Shown: one piece after another, positions 44,436-51,602 of the stretch
How positions within the stretch are numbered: the stretch's first letter is position 1
Layout: each line of letters opens with the position of its first letter
Assembly (NCBI RefSeq): GCF_022513565.1
Contig: NZ_JAKWBE010000002.1
Coordinates: forward strand, 62,001 to 126,000
Length of the DNA: 64,000 nucleotides
From: Streptomyces gilvus
Lineage (GTDB): Bacteria; Actinomycetota; Actinomycetes; Streptomycetales; Streptomycetaceae
Reading direction: 5' to 3'
The notes under the pieces: generated by a model
Told to the model about the DNA's origin: nothing
Seen by the model: the letters and a program-made list of their open reading frames with translations, nothing else
Databases searched by the model: none
Program-made: the position numbers and the translations under genes

Positions 44436-44654
44436 TCAGGGGAGCTTCTTCATCAGCCGTGAGCCGATCCAGTACGCGAGGACCGCGACCGCGAAGCTGG
44501 CGAGCGCAGCAGCCTCATACGTGTGGTCCTGGGTCAGTCGCTTCGTCGTTTCGATGGCCGGTCCGAAAGCGAGGAAGTAGCCGGACGTGGCCGCCAGGGT
44601 GGCTCCGGCCCTGTCCTTGGTCCACCGCGCCCTCGGCGCGGAGTCGCTTGTCAC
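44436..44654 (-). CDS. Small membrane protein, 72 residues
   Basis: A 72-residue protein with two predicted membrane helices (AGATLAATSGYFLAFGPAIE and AAALASFAVAVLAYWIGSRL) and a Lys-rich end (MKKLP). I recognise no family. The GTG at 44654 has no clear ribosome-binding site. Good helix periodicity and codon bias argue that it is real, but it sits inside a region of decayed genes and might itself be a remnant. Confidence 0.5.
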   Translation of the reverse strand: MTSDSAPRARWTKDRAGATLAATSGYFLAFGPAIETTKRLTQDHTYEAAALASFAVAVLAYWIGSRLMKKLP

Positions 44655-44858
44655 CGGACGGTTGTATCGGGGGCGCGGACTGTGCGCAAGATCGAGGTGA
44701 TCAGGAGAGAGCGCACGGCGGCGGAATACCGGAACGGTGGGCCAGTTTTGGCGCCCTCGGTCTCGAAGGCCCAGGTCAGTGGGTTGGCGCCGTGCGGGTC
44801 GTCCATGGTTGTGCCGATGGCCACAGCGAGGGGGATCCGCGGTGGCGCATACTGAGCC

Positions 44859-45080
44859 ATGACCAAATCCGCGTCACCGAAGCGTCATCTGCCCACCAGC
44901 CCCTTCAAGGCCCCGGTCGTACCGGCTCCGAAGCACTTCGCCGTGGGCGACCAGGTCACGCACGACATGTACGGCCTCGGCCGGGTCATCGGCATCGAGG
45001 ACGGCATCGCGGCACTCGTGGACTTCGGCTCGGCGCAACAGCGGATCCTGAGCCCGTACGCGAAGATGACCAAGCTGTAG
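44859..45080 (+). CDS. Conserved small beta-barrel-like hypothetical protein
   Basis: A 73-residue protein. The core KHFAVGDQVTHDMYGLGRVI followed by GIEDGIAALVDFGSAQQRIL and SPYAKMTKL resembles the CarD/DUF3553-like small SH3-barrel that interacts with RNA polymerase or DNA; it is common as a single gene in Streptomyces. The ATG at 44859 has no ribosome-binding site. CATACT ends six bases before it, so the message could be leaderless, though no -35 is obvious. A good hairpin follows at 45109-45129. Confidence 0.75.
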   Translation: MTKSASPKRHLPTSPFKAPVVPAPKHFAVGDQVTHDMYGLGRVIGIEDGIAALVDFGSAQQRILSPYAKMTKL

Positions 45081-45108
45081 CACCCCCGCATGGCCGGTCA
45101 CGGCACAC

Positions 45109-45129
45109 CAGGCCCCTCATGGGGGCCTG
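45109..45129. terminator. Hairpin terminator after the 73-residue gene
   Basis: CAGGCCCC (45109-45116) and GGGGCCTG (45122-45129) form a perfect 8-base stem with a TCATG loop, 28 bases after the stop codon. Confidence 0.7.
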
Positions 45130-45131
45130 TA

Positions 45132-45332
45132 ACGGAAGGCAGACCTCTCATCGACCCGACTTCGCTGTTCTCCGCCCCGGAGCAGCAGCCCCGCCGTCCC
45201 TCAACCGCGGTATCGCCGCCCCCGACGACAGATCCCTTCCAGGCTCCGGACTTCGGGGAGGACGAGATCTTCGACCCCCAGCCACAGGAGACCATCCCGG
45301 ACACGCGTTCGGCCCGGTCCAAGGCCGCGTAA
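45132..45332 (+). pseudogene. C-terminal tail of an unidentified protein
   Basis: From about 45150 to the TAA at 45330-45332 the frame has very strong Streptomyces coding bias and reads DPTSLFSAPEQQPRRPSTAV, then TTDPFQAPDFGEDEIFDPQP. No start codon exists between the hairpin at 45109-45129 and this reading. It therefore looks like the Pro/Asp-rich C-terminal tail of a gene whose body has been deleted. Such acidic tails occur in kinases and in plasmid transfer proteins, but I cannot assign it. Confidence 0.5.
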
Positions 45333-45463
45333 CGTCCACGCGTACAGGCGGGGCGGAGCGGGTTGATGTGCCCGGCCGCCGTATCCTGCTCCGGGCCGTC
45401 CGGTCCGCGCGTCGTCGCGGAGGCAACGGCGCGGGGGGCCGGGCGTGACGGGGGAGAGCGGGC

Positions 45464-45547
45464 GTGCAGCCACTCGAGGCCACGGATCCGGGCAGGGGCG
45501 GCGGTTTTCCGCTGCTGGCGCGGCTCGGTGCCGGAGGAATGGGACGA
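45464..45547 (+). pseudogene. Serine/threonine protein kinase, N-terminal fragment
   Basis: A GTG-started reading QPLEATDPGRGGGFPLLARL then GAGGMGR matches the first 28 residues of an actinobacterial Ser/Thr kinase, ending inside the glycine-rich ATP loop. The kinase domain beyond is gone and the frame runs into unrelated sequence. The remainder of 45548-45676 contains no gene that I can support. Confidence 0.65.
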
Positions 45548-45676
45548 GGAGATCGTCCGGCTCCGCGAAGCGACCGCCAGGGGGCCCAAGGTCAGACGCC
45601 TTCTAATACCGCGAACCACCGTCATCGGCTCCTGCAGCTGATGCCTGCCCTGAACCGCTGCGACCCGCATCGCCGA

Positions 45677-46198
45677 TCATCCGGCCGCTGGCTTGCCCGC
45701 ACCGCTACCGAATCCGGACTCCAGATATCGGCGCAGGGCCTCCCGCCCTCCCGGAACGAAGACCCATGCATCAGCGACTTCACGCAGTTCGTCCACTGTC
45801 ATCCAGTCCTGCCAGTCGATCTCAACCGGGTCCGGCACCAGAGCCGCTGGCACGACAGCCTCATGCACCCCGAACCAGACGGGGCTAATCCCTTGCCGGC
45901 AAAGGAACTTGAACAGGAACCGCACCGGCACACGAACGCCCAGCTCTTCAGTCAGCTCGCGGACTGCCGCCTGCTCATACGACTCGCCCACGTTCACGGC
46001 ACCGCCGACCATCACGTCGTAGTAGCCCGGGAACCGGGACATCGTCTCAGCCCGTCGCAGCACCAAGATCCGCCCCTCGCGATCACGACAGATCGTCGTT
46101 GCAATGCAATGCGGCCAGTTCTCACGCACCGCCTCATCCCGGTCGACGATTCCCAACACGCGGTCATGCTCATCGACATGCTCAACCAGTTCACTCAC
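45677..46198 (-). CDS. NUDIX hydrolase
   Basis: A 173-residue NUDIX pyrophosphohydrolase. The box is perfect: G66 x5 E72 x7 R80 E81 L82 x E84 E85 x G87 V88 (GGAVNVGESYEQAAVRELTE, then ELGV). The N-terminus (VDEHDRVLGIVDRDEAVREN, WPHCIATTICRD) resembles the Idi/YfcD-like subgroup; the substrate is unknown, and a nucleotide-pool or ADP-ribose role is possible. The GTG at 46198 has no ribosome-binding site. A DNA-damage-type promoter just upstream predicts transcription starting at this GTG. It is the only intact gene in the 44.2-47.2 kb graveyard apart from two small ones. Confidence 0.85.
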   Translation of the reverse strand: MSELVEHVDEHDRVLGIVDRDEAVRENWPHCIATTICRDREGRILVLRRAETMSRFPGYYDVMVGGAVNVGESYEQAAVRELTEELGVRVPVRFLFKFLCRQGISPVWFGVHEAVVPAALVPDPVEIDWQDWMTVDELREVADAWVFVPGGREALRRYLESGFGSGAGKPAAG

Positions 46199-46204
46199 GG
46201 AGGC

Positions 46205-46227
46205 ACGATCTCAGCCCCCACTGACAA
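46205..46227 (-). promoter_or_regulatory. PafBC/RecA-NDp-like DNA-damage promoter for NUDIX
   Basis: On the minus strand TTGTCAGTG (46227-46219), eight bases, then GATCGT (46210-46205) matches TTGTCRGTG-N8-TANNNT with one deviation in the -10. The predicted start lies at or next to the G of the GTG start at 46198, giving a leaderless mRNA. The form is known for LexA-independent, PafBC-dependent DNA-damage genes of actinobacteria. Confidence 0.6.
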
Positions 46228-46369
46228 CTGCCCGACGAGCACCCGAGGCAAGTGATCCGCACCACAGGACATCCCGCGGGGCAACACGCTCGACAATCGG
46301 CGTCGCGAACGGTGCCTCGAAGAGCGACCTACTCAATCGCCACACGAGGTCATCCGCACACGGCCTCTG

Positions 46370-46630
46370 CCGACACAAGGCACTCCATGGCGACGAGGCT
46401 GCTGCGAAACGGCGCCTCGCTCACGCAGATCCGTCGCTACCTCGGTCAGGTCTCCGACCGGATGGCCGAGCACTACGCGAAGGGCGCGGCCTCGGACATC
46501 GAAGACACACTCCAGGCGGTCTGGGTCGCGGGACCCGGGTCACCCGCACCGGGTGAGCCGCTGTCCGGCGACCGCCCGCTCTCCCAAGCCGAGGCCACGG
46601 TCCTGGCACTGGACCTCAGCCGCCGCCGCC
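46370..46630 (+). pseudogene. Tn554-type tyrosine recombinase (TnpB-like) fragment
   Basis: The reading RHSMATRLLRNGASLTQIRR, YLGQVSDRMAEHYAKGAASD and IEDTLQAVWVAGPGSPAPGE is the C-terminal catalytic region of a tyrosine recombinase of the Tn554 TnpA/TnpB group, containing the second Arg-His box and the Tyr of MAEHYAK. The N-terminal two thirds are missing, and near 46355-46380 the match shifts frame. The C-terminal zinc/helical tail is also cut, at LALDLSRR, where it joins the downstream gene. Confidence 0.72.
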
Positions 46631-47130
46631 ATGCTCGACCGGATCCGCGACGTCCTCAGGCAGATGCGCCGCGAACGATCCCGGGTGACCTTCGCCGCGG
46701 TCGCCCGCCGGGCGGACGTCTCACGCACGTTCCTCTACCAAAACGGCGAAGCGCGACGGCTCGTGGAACGCGCAGCCGAGTCGGCTGCGTGCCAGACGGT
46801 CAAGGACCGGACGGAGAAGGCCGCCCACGCCGAAGCGGCCTGGCGCGAGCGGGCCCTCAACGCCGAGGAGATCACCAAGACGGCCAATCTGGAAGTGCGC
46901 ACGCAGCGGGCCCAGATCGCCACCCTGCTGGGCCGCATCCGGGACCTCGAGAGCGGTCTGCCGGCCGACACCGTCCAGCGAATCGTAAGCGAGAACCACA
47001 GCCTCAAGCTGAAGATCCGGCAGCGGACGCAGGACAACAAGACCCTCGAGGACCGCCTCAAAGCGGCGCGGGACAACAACCGGTTCCTCGACAAGCGCAT
47101 CGCCGATCTTGCGGCTGAGCCTCTCCAGGA
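46631..47130 (+). pseudogene. DUF6262/TnpC-like transposon accessory protein, truncated
   Basis: From the ATG at 46631 the frame reads MLDRIRDVLRQMRRERSRVT, FAAVARRADVSRTFLYQNGE and a long coiled coil (LRDN-type KLKIRQRTQDNKTLEDRLK). This is the DUF6262 (Tn554 TnpC-like) protein that normally follows the recombinase genes. The match ends around IADLAAEPLQERE near 47130, after which the frame continues out of phase into the response-regulator gene. Its 5' neighbour's tail was removed with the spacer, so the element is an immobile remnant. Confidence 0.7.
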
Positions 47131-47175
47131 GCGCGAAGGCGGCGGGGCCGGTGATCACCGCCGAGACCAGCAGTC

Positions 47176-47820
47176 TTGGTACTGCTCGGGCGGCGGGTGT
47201 TCTGGCCACTGGTCCCGGAGGTGGTCGGTGAGGCGGCCACCGGACGCGGGGCCTACGAACTGGCGCGCGACGCCCGCGCCGATGTCGTCGTCATGGACGT
47301 CCGCATGCCCGAACTGGACGGTATCGAGGCGACCGGTCTGATCGCCGCCGCCGAGGATCTGGCCGGTGTCCGGGTGCTGGTGCTGACCACGTACGGCACC
47401 GACGAGCACATCATCGCCGCGCTGCGGGCGGGGGCCAGCGGCTTCATCGTCAAGGACACCCTCCCGGCCGACATGCTGCAGGCCGTGCGCACAGTGGCCG
47501 CCGGCGACGCGCTGCTCTCCCCCGGTCCTACAGCCCGCGTCATCGCCCGTGTCCTGCGTCTGCCGGAGACGGCTTCGTCCCTGGACGCCCGCTTCACCCC
47601 CGAGCGCCTGGCTGCCCTCTCCTCGCGCGAACGGGAGGTCCTCACCCTCGTGGCCAAGGGCCTGAACAACACGGAGATCGCCCAGGCGCTGCATCTGAGC
47701 CCGTTCACCGCGAAGACTCACGTGAGCCGCATAATGAACCGGCTGGGCGCCCGCGACAGAGCCCAGTTGGTCATCATCGGCTACGAAACCGGACTGGTCG
47801 TGCCGGGCGGTGGCATCTGA
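47176..47820 (+). CDS. NarL-type response regulator lacking its N-terminus
   Basis: A 214-residue protein with most of a receiver domain (EVVGEAATGRGAYELARDAR, VVVMDVRMPELDGIEATGLI with the phospho-acceptor Asp, VLVLTTYGTDEHIIAALRAG, ASGFIVKDTLPADMLQAVRT). A complete LuxR helix-turn-helix follows (LSSREREVLTLVAKGLNNTE, IAQALHLSPFTAKTHVSRIM). The first strand with the acidic pair that binds magnesium (normally VLLADD) is replaced by VLLGRRVFWPLVP, fused to transposon-remnant DNA. The cognate kinase is absent. Phosphorylation is probably lost, so it is either a pseudogene or an unregulated DNA-binding protein. The TTG at 47176 is the only plausible start. Confidence 0.75.
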   Translation: MVLLGRRVFWPLVPEVVGEAATGRGAYELARDARADVVVMDVRMPELDGIEATGLIAAAEDLAGVRVLVLTTYGTDEHIIAALRAGASGFIVKDTLPADMLQAVRTVAAGDALLSPGPTARVIARVLRLPETASSLDARFTPERLAALSSREREVLTLVAKGLNNTEIAQALHLSPFTAKTHVSRIMNRLGARDRAQLVIIGYETGLVVPGGGI

Positions 47821-47907
47821 GGTCGGCGACCCGGTAGCCACCGGGTGGTCGCCCGCCCAGGCAGGGCATGGGAGCCGGGCCGCGACACCGACCCGTGACC
47901 GGTGCCC

Positions 47908-48960
47908 TCACGTCTCCCGGACCGGTGCGTAGACCTCAGGCTCCAGGCCGAACGTCCAGGCGACGCCCGCCCTGGCCGTCCGGGTCGACGGCGGTACGCG
48001 CAGCCAGTAGGTGCGCCGGGTGCCGTCCGGTTCCGGGGTGGAGTTGAGCACCTCGACCATCACCACCGGTTCGTCGTCGGGCAGGTCGATGCGCCACAGG
48101 GTGCCGGTCTCGTCCTGGTGGACGGGGCGGGCCGCGGAATCGGCGAGGTAGCGGTCGTAGCCGTAGTACTCCAGCATCACCCGGCGCAGCTCCGCGTTCT
48201 CCTCGGCGCGGATGCGGTCCGGTGTGAGGGTGGGCAGTTCGGCTATGAACGTGGGCGGTACGGGCATGCCGCGCCAGGCGTGCAGGGCGAAGCCGTCGGG
48301 GTAGGCGAGGGCCGGGCCGTCGCCGTTGTCGAGGCGGCCCGCCTCGTCGCGGTGCAGGGCCACGGGACGCTCCGACGCCACGGCGACACGGGCGAAGGGC
48401 CACCACCAGCCGGCGCTGCGGCACACCTCGGCCAGGGCGCCGAGCGGGCCGTCGTCTGTGGGGAACGCGGCGAGCCAGGGGGCGTCGTGCTGGCCGAGCA
48501 CGGCGTCCAGCAGGAGCAGGCGGACCTCCGCCGCCTCCTTGCCGGTGTCGCGGCCCACCAGATCCTCCAGGACGCCGGCGCTGATCCGGTCGACGAGAGG
48601 CTGGGTGGAGGCCCACAGGCGTGCGCCGGTCGCCGCCCAGTGCCCGGCCCAGCCCTCGGCGCCGAGTCGGGCGTGCAGCCGCCGCCTCTCCAGCGCCCAG
48701 GGAGCGGTGCGCAGCGCCTCGCGCACGCTGGGGCCCCGGTCGGTGAGCTGTCGTATCAGCGTCACGGCCGCGCGCGGGGAGTCGGCCCACACCACCTGCT
48801 CCGGTTCGGGAAGTCCCGCCTCGCGGTAGGCCCGCCGGATGCCGTGCTCGGCGGTCACACGGTCGGCGGGAGCGGTCGCGGAGGCGTACGCGCGCCACGT
48901 CGACAGGTCGGGGGCGCTGCTCGCCCGCGTCAGGGGCTCTTCGGTGTTCGTGCCGGTCAT
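47908..48960 (-). CDS. DUF6745-family protein
   Basis: A 350-residue cytoplasmic protein. The segment AYPDGFALHAWRGMPVPPTF, then LTPDRIRAEENAELRRVMLE and YYGYDRYLADSA, is the hallmark of DUF6745; the following strand-rich part (TLWRIDLPDDEPVVMVEVLN, YWLRVPPSTRTARAGVAWTF) is its typical end. Function is unknown. It is the second gene of a minus-strand pair, 22 bases after the stop of the 108-residue gene, and belongs to the divergon with the STM4011-4015 operon; shared promoters suggest a common pathway. Confidence 0.8.
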   Translation of the reverse strand: MTGTNTEEPLTRASSAPDLSTWRAYASATAPADRVTAEHGIRRAYREAGLPEPEQVVWADSPRAAVTLIRQLTDRGPSVREALRTAPWALERRRLHARLGAEGWAGHWAATGARLWASTQPLVDRISAGVLEDLVGRDTGKEAAEVRLLLLDAVLGQHDAPWLAAFPTDDGPLGALAEVCRSAGWWWPFARVAVASERPVALHRDEAGRLDNGDGPALAYPDGFALHAWRGMPVPPTFIAELPTLTPDRIRAEENAELRRVMLEYYGYDRYLADSAARPVHQDETGTLWRIDLPDDEPVVMVEVLNSTPEPDGTRRTYWLRVPPSTRTARAGVAWTFGLEPEVYAPVRET

Positions 48961-48982
48961 GTGCTGTGCTCCTCTGCGTTGT

Positions 48983-49309
48983 TCAGTCGGCGACGACGCG
49001 GACGGACCCGGGGACGTACTCCCGCTGTCTGATCACCCGGTACCAGCCCTTGGGCAGCGCGATCGCGGCGTGTTCCTCGTGCACCACCCGCCCGCCCTGG
49101 GGAAGGTGCAGCAGCAGCGGGCCGAACGGCCCCGGCTCGCACACCAGTTCGCCCGGCCCCACGACCGCGTGGGCGTGCCCGGTGACCTCACCCAGCGCCA
49201 GCACGAGGCGGCCCCGCCCGTCCCGTCGCTCCCTCGGCGCGTGGGCCACATGCGCCGGGACCGCGTCCTCCGTCACCGGCACGATCAGCACGTCTCCCTG
49301 CCTGAACAC
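48983..49309 (-). CDS. Small beta-rich hypothetical protein of the STM/DUF6745 divergon
   Basis: A 108-residue protein: FRQGDVLIVPVTEDAVPAHV, GRLVLALGEVTGHAHAVVGP and HAAIALPKGWYRVIRQREYV. The GEVTGHAH segment and the strand pattern suggest a cupin-like or beta-barrel fold; function is unknown. The GTG at 49309 is preferred because GGGGAGA lies five bases upstream. An in-frame ATG at 49351 coincides with the predicted start of transcription and could be a leaderless alternative. It is the first gene of the minus-strand arm. Confidence 0.7.
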   Translation of the reverse strand: MFRQGDVLIVPVTEDAVPAHVAHAPRERRDGRGRLVLALGEVTGHAHAVVGPGELVCEPGPFGPLLLHLPQGGRVVHEEHAAIALPKGWYRVIRQREYVPGSVRVVAD

Positions 49310-49358
49310 GGCTCTCCCCTCACCGCCGGGTGCACCACGCACCGGCCTCATGACCAAG

Positions 49359-49381
49359 ACCGTAGGCGCCGCCACTGACAA
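49359..49381 (-). promoter_or_regulatory. PafBC/RecA-NDp-type DNA-damage promoter, minus arm
   Basis: On the minus strand TTGTCAGTG (49381-49373), N8 (49372-49365), TACGGT (49364-49359) is a perfect match to TTGTCRGTG-N8-TANNNT. It drives the 108-residue and DUF6745 genes. The element is back to back with the plus-strand copy at 49411-49433, the two forming a 17-base near-perfect inverted repeat (49371-49387 with 49405-49421). Confidence 0.75.
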
Positions 49382-49410
49382 CGCCCCGAATCCCGCCCCA
49401 CCGAGGGGCA

Positions 49411-49433
49411 TTGTCAGTGGCTGTTGGTAGAAC
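49411..49433 (+). promoter_or_regulatory. PafBC/RecA-NDp-type DNA-damage promoter, STM arm
   Basis: TTGTCAGTG (49411-49419), N8 (49420-49427), TAGAAC (49428-49433). The -35-like part and spacing are perfect; the last -10 base is C instead of T. Transcription would start near 49440, giving a leader of about 40 bases with an AGGAG site before the STM4015 ATG. Confidence 0.7.
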
Positions 49434-49479
49434 TGCCGACATCACATCCCGCGCACTCGTTCTCCTCAGGAGCAGCCGC

Positions 49480-50439
49480 ATGACGATCCACAGCCATCTC
49501 GACGCGTTGTACCGGCTGCCCGCGCACACCTTTTCCGGCCCCGGAGCGCCGACGGACGGCCTGCCCGACGCGGAGTCGGTGGCCTGGCGGATCACTTCGG
49601 ACGTGTACGACGCGGACGAGGACTGGACCGACGCCTTCGCCCGTTTCTGTGCCGCCGTCGACACCACCCGGGTGCGGGCGCTGATCGTGGGCGCCTGGCA
49701 GGAGGCGTACGACACCGACCCCTCCCCCGTGATCGCCGCCCTGCTCGCGGCGCGGGACCGCTTCCCGGCGCTGCGCGCGCTGTTCCTCGGGGACATGGTG
49801 ATGGAGGAGTGTGAGATCTCCTGGATCAACCAGACCGACGTCACCGGGCTGTTGACCGGGTTTCCGGCGCTGGAGGAGTTCGGTGTGCGGGGTGGCTCGG
49901 GGCTGGGGTTCACCGCGCTGAGCCATGGTGCGCTGCGCCGGCTCGTCGTGGAGACGGGCGGGTTGCCCGCCGATGTGGTGCGGGGTGTCGGCGCCAGTGA
50001 CCTGCCGGCGCTGGAGCACCTGGACCTGTGGCTGGGCACTCCCGACTACGGCGGTGACAGCGAGGTCGGCGACCTGGAGGGCATCCTGTCCGGCGCGCGG
50101 TTGCCGCGTCTGCGTCATCTGGCCCTGCGCAACAGCGAGATGCAGGACGCGGTGGCCGCGGCCGTCGCCGCCGCTCCCGTCGTCGCCCGCCTGGAGGTGC
50201 TGGACCTGTCCATGGGCGTGCTGACCGACGAGGGCGCCGGTGCGCTGCTCGGCGGACAGCCGCTCACCCACCTCAAGAAGCTCGATCTCCATCATCACTA
50301 CCTGAGCGAGCCCTTCGTGGAGCGTGTCCGGCAGACGCTGGAGTCGGCGGGCGTGGAGGTCGATCTGGACCGCGGTGACGCGGACGAGGACACCGAGGAC
50401 GACGGCACGGTCTGGCGCTATGTCGCCGTGGGCGAGTGA
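49480..50439 (+). CDS. STM4015-family leucine-rich-repeat protein
   Basis: A 319-residue cytoplasmic protein, first gene of the five-gene plus-strand operon. At least four ribonuclease-inhibitor-like leucine-rich repeats are visible: LPALEHLDLWLG, LPRLRHLALRNSEMQ, VARLEVLDLSMGVLTDEGAG and LTHLKKLDLHHHYLS. The end is acidic (DRGDADEDTEDDGTVW). The family is named after a Salmonella gene and has no known function; an LRR solenoid suggests a protein-binding scaffold or a modification target. The ATG at 49480 has AGGAG eight bases upstream. Its stop overlaps the start of the next gene. Confidence 0.85.
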   Translation: MTIHSHLDALYRLPAHTFSGPGAPTDGLPDAESVAWRITSDVYDADEDWTDAFARFCAAVDTTRVRALIVGAWQEAYDTDPSPVIAALLAARDRFPALRALFLGDMVMEECEISWINQTDVTGLLTGFPALEEFGVRGGSGLGFTALSHGALRRLVVETGGLPADVVRGVGASDLPALEHLDLWLGTPDYGGDSEVGDLEGILSGARLPRLRHLALRNSEMQDAVAAAVAAAPVVARLEVLDLSMGVLTDEGAGALLGGQPLTHLKKLDLHHHYLSEPFVERVRQTLESAGVEVDLDRGDADEDTEDDGTVWRYVAVGE

Positions 50440-51602
50440 GTGCCCGCTTGGTGAGCCGAGCGGCGTCTGTTCCGCGTTTCGCCGTGGTCGGGAACCCGGG
50501 CAACCGGCGGGTGTCCCTCTTCGCCGACGCGGTGCGCGCGGCCGGCGTGTCCGAGCCGCGGCTCGTGCCGTGGGCGGACGTCCTGCGCGAGGGGGGTGCC
50601 GACTTCGCGGCGGACGAGATCGTGCGCGTCGACTCTCCCGGCGAGGATCCCGAGGTCGACCGTCTGTTGCGGAGTGTCTCGGACCCCACGCGGGTGGAGG
50701 GGTCGGCGCGTTGGTACGCGGGGTTGATCGCCGCGTTGCGGTCGCTGCGCGGCGGTGTCCGGCTGGACGATCCCGACGAGCTCGCGGTGCTGTTCGACAA
50801 GCGCCGTTGTCACGCCGTACTGGATGCGGCCGCAGTCGCGGTGCCGTTTTCGCCGACGTCGGGGCCGCAGGGCGCGGCGGTGCGGGGCTGGGAGGATGTG
50901 CGGACGCTGATGCGGGAGCACCGTATGCCGCGGCTGTTCGTGAAGCCGGCTCACGGGTCGTCCGCTTCCGGGGTTCTGGCCGTGGAGGCGGCCGGGGGTG
51001 GGCGGATCCGGGCGACGACCTCGGTGGAACTCAGCGCGGACGGCCGTCTGTACAACTCCCTCAAGGTGCGGCGGTACGAGCGCGAGCGGGACATCGCCGT
51101 CGTCGTCGACGCGCTGGCGCCCGACGGGCTGCATGTCGAGCGCTGGGTGCCCAAGGCCTCCCTGCAGGGGCGCGCGGCGGATCTGAGGGTGGTCGTGGTC
51201 GCCGGCCGGGCCACCCACGCGGTGGTCCGCACCAGCCGTACACCGCTGACCAACCTCCATCTCGGCGGCAGCCGTGGCGACCTGGAGGACGCCCGCGAGG
51301 CCGTGGCGGCCTCGGGGGTCCGTTGGGTGGACGTGCTGGAGGTGTGCGAGCGGGCAGCGGCCTGTTTTCCACGCACACTGTGCGTCGGCGTGGACCTGCT
51401 GCCGGCCGTCGGGTGGCGCAGAGCCTACGTCGGCGAGGTCAACGCCTTCGGTGATCTGCTGCCCCGGCTGACCGGTCTGCCCGGCAGCGGCGCCGAGGGA
51501 CTGGACACCTATGCCGCGCAGGTGGCGGCCGCCCTGCGCACCCACCCGCGGCCCGCACCGCCCGTACAGAACAGGAACAGCGCATGTCCGAGCCCGACAT
51601 GA
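50436..51602 (+). CDS. STM4014-family protein (ATP-grasp-like)
   Basis: A 388-residue protein. The segments RFAVVGNPGNRRVSLFADAV, DELAVLFDKRRCHAVLDAAA, PRLFVKPAHGSSASGVLAVE, and GWRRAYVGEVNAFGDLLPRL fit an ATP-grasp-like ligase fold: strand-Lys-Pro-x-x-Gly-Ser nucleotide loop, then Glu-x-Asn metal-binding end. An ATP-dependent ligation step is inferred, not shown. The GTG start overlaps the STM4015 stop (GTGA), indicating translational coupling; its own 3' end overlaps the next gene by 19 bases. Confidence 0.83.
   Translation: MSARLVSRAASVPRFAVVGNPGNRRVSLFADAVRAAGVSEPRLVPWADVLREGGADFAADEIVRVDSPGEDPEVDRLLRSVSDPTRVEGSARWYAGLIAALRSLRGGVRLDDPDELAVLFDKRRCHAVLDAAAVAVPFSPTSGPQGAAVRGWEDVRTLMREHRMPRLFVKPAHGSSASGVLAVEAAGGGRIRATTSVELSADGRLYNSLKVRRYERERDIAVVVDALAPDGLHVERWVPKASLQGRAADLRVVVVAGRATHAVVRTSRTPLTNLHLGGSRGDLEDAREAVAASGVRWVDVLEVCERAAACFPRTLCVGVDLLPAVGWRRAYVGEVNAFGDLLPRLTGLPGSGAEGLDTYAAQVAAALRTHPRPAPPVQNRNSACPSPT

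Noticed and set aside
44651..44866. Possible 71-residue minus-strand gene overlapping the start of the 73-residue plus gene
   Set aside because: It has no ribosome-binding site or recognisable domain, and it would cover the promoter and start of the better-supported gene.
51061..51378. Pro/Arg-rich frames opposite STM4014
   Set aside because: They are shadow frames of the real gene without domains.
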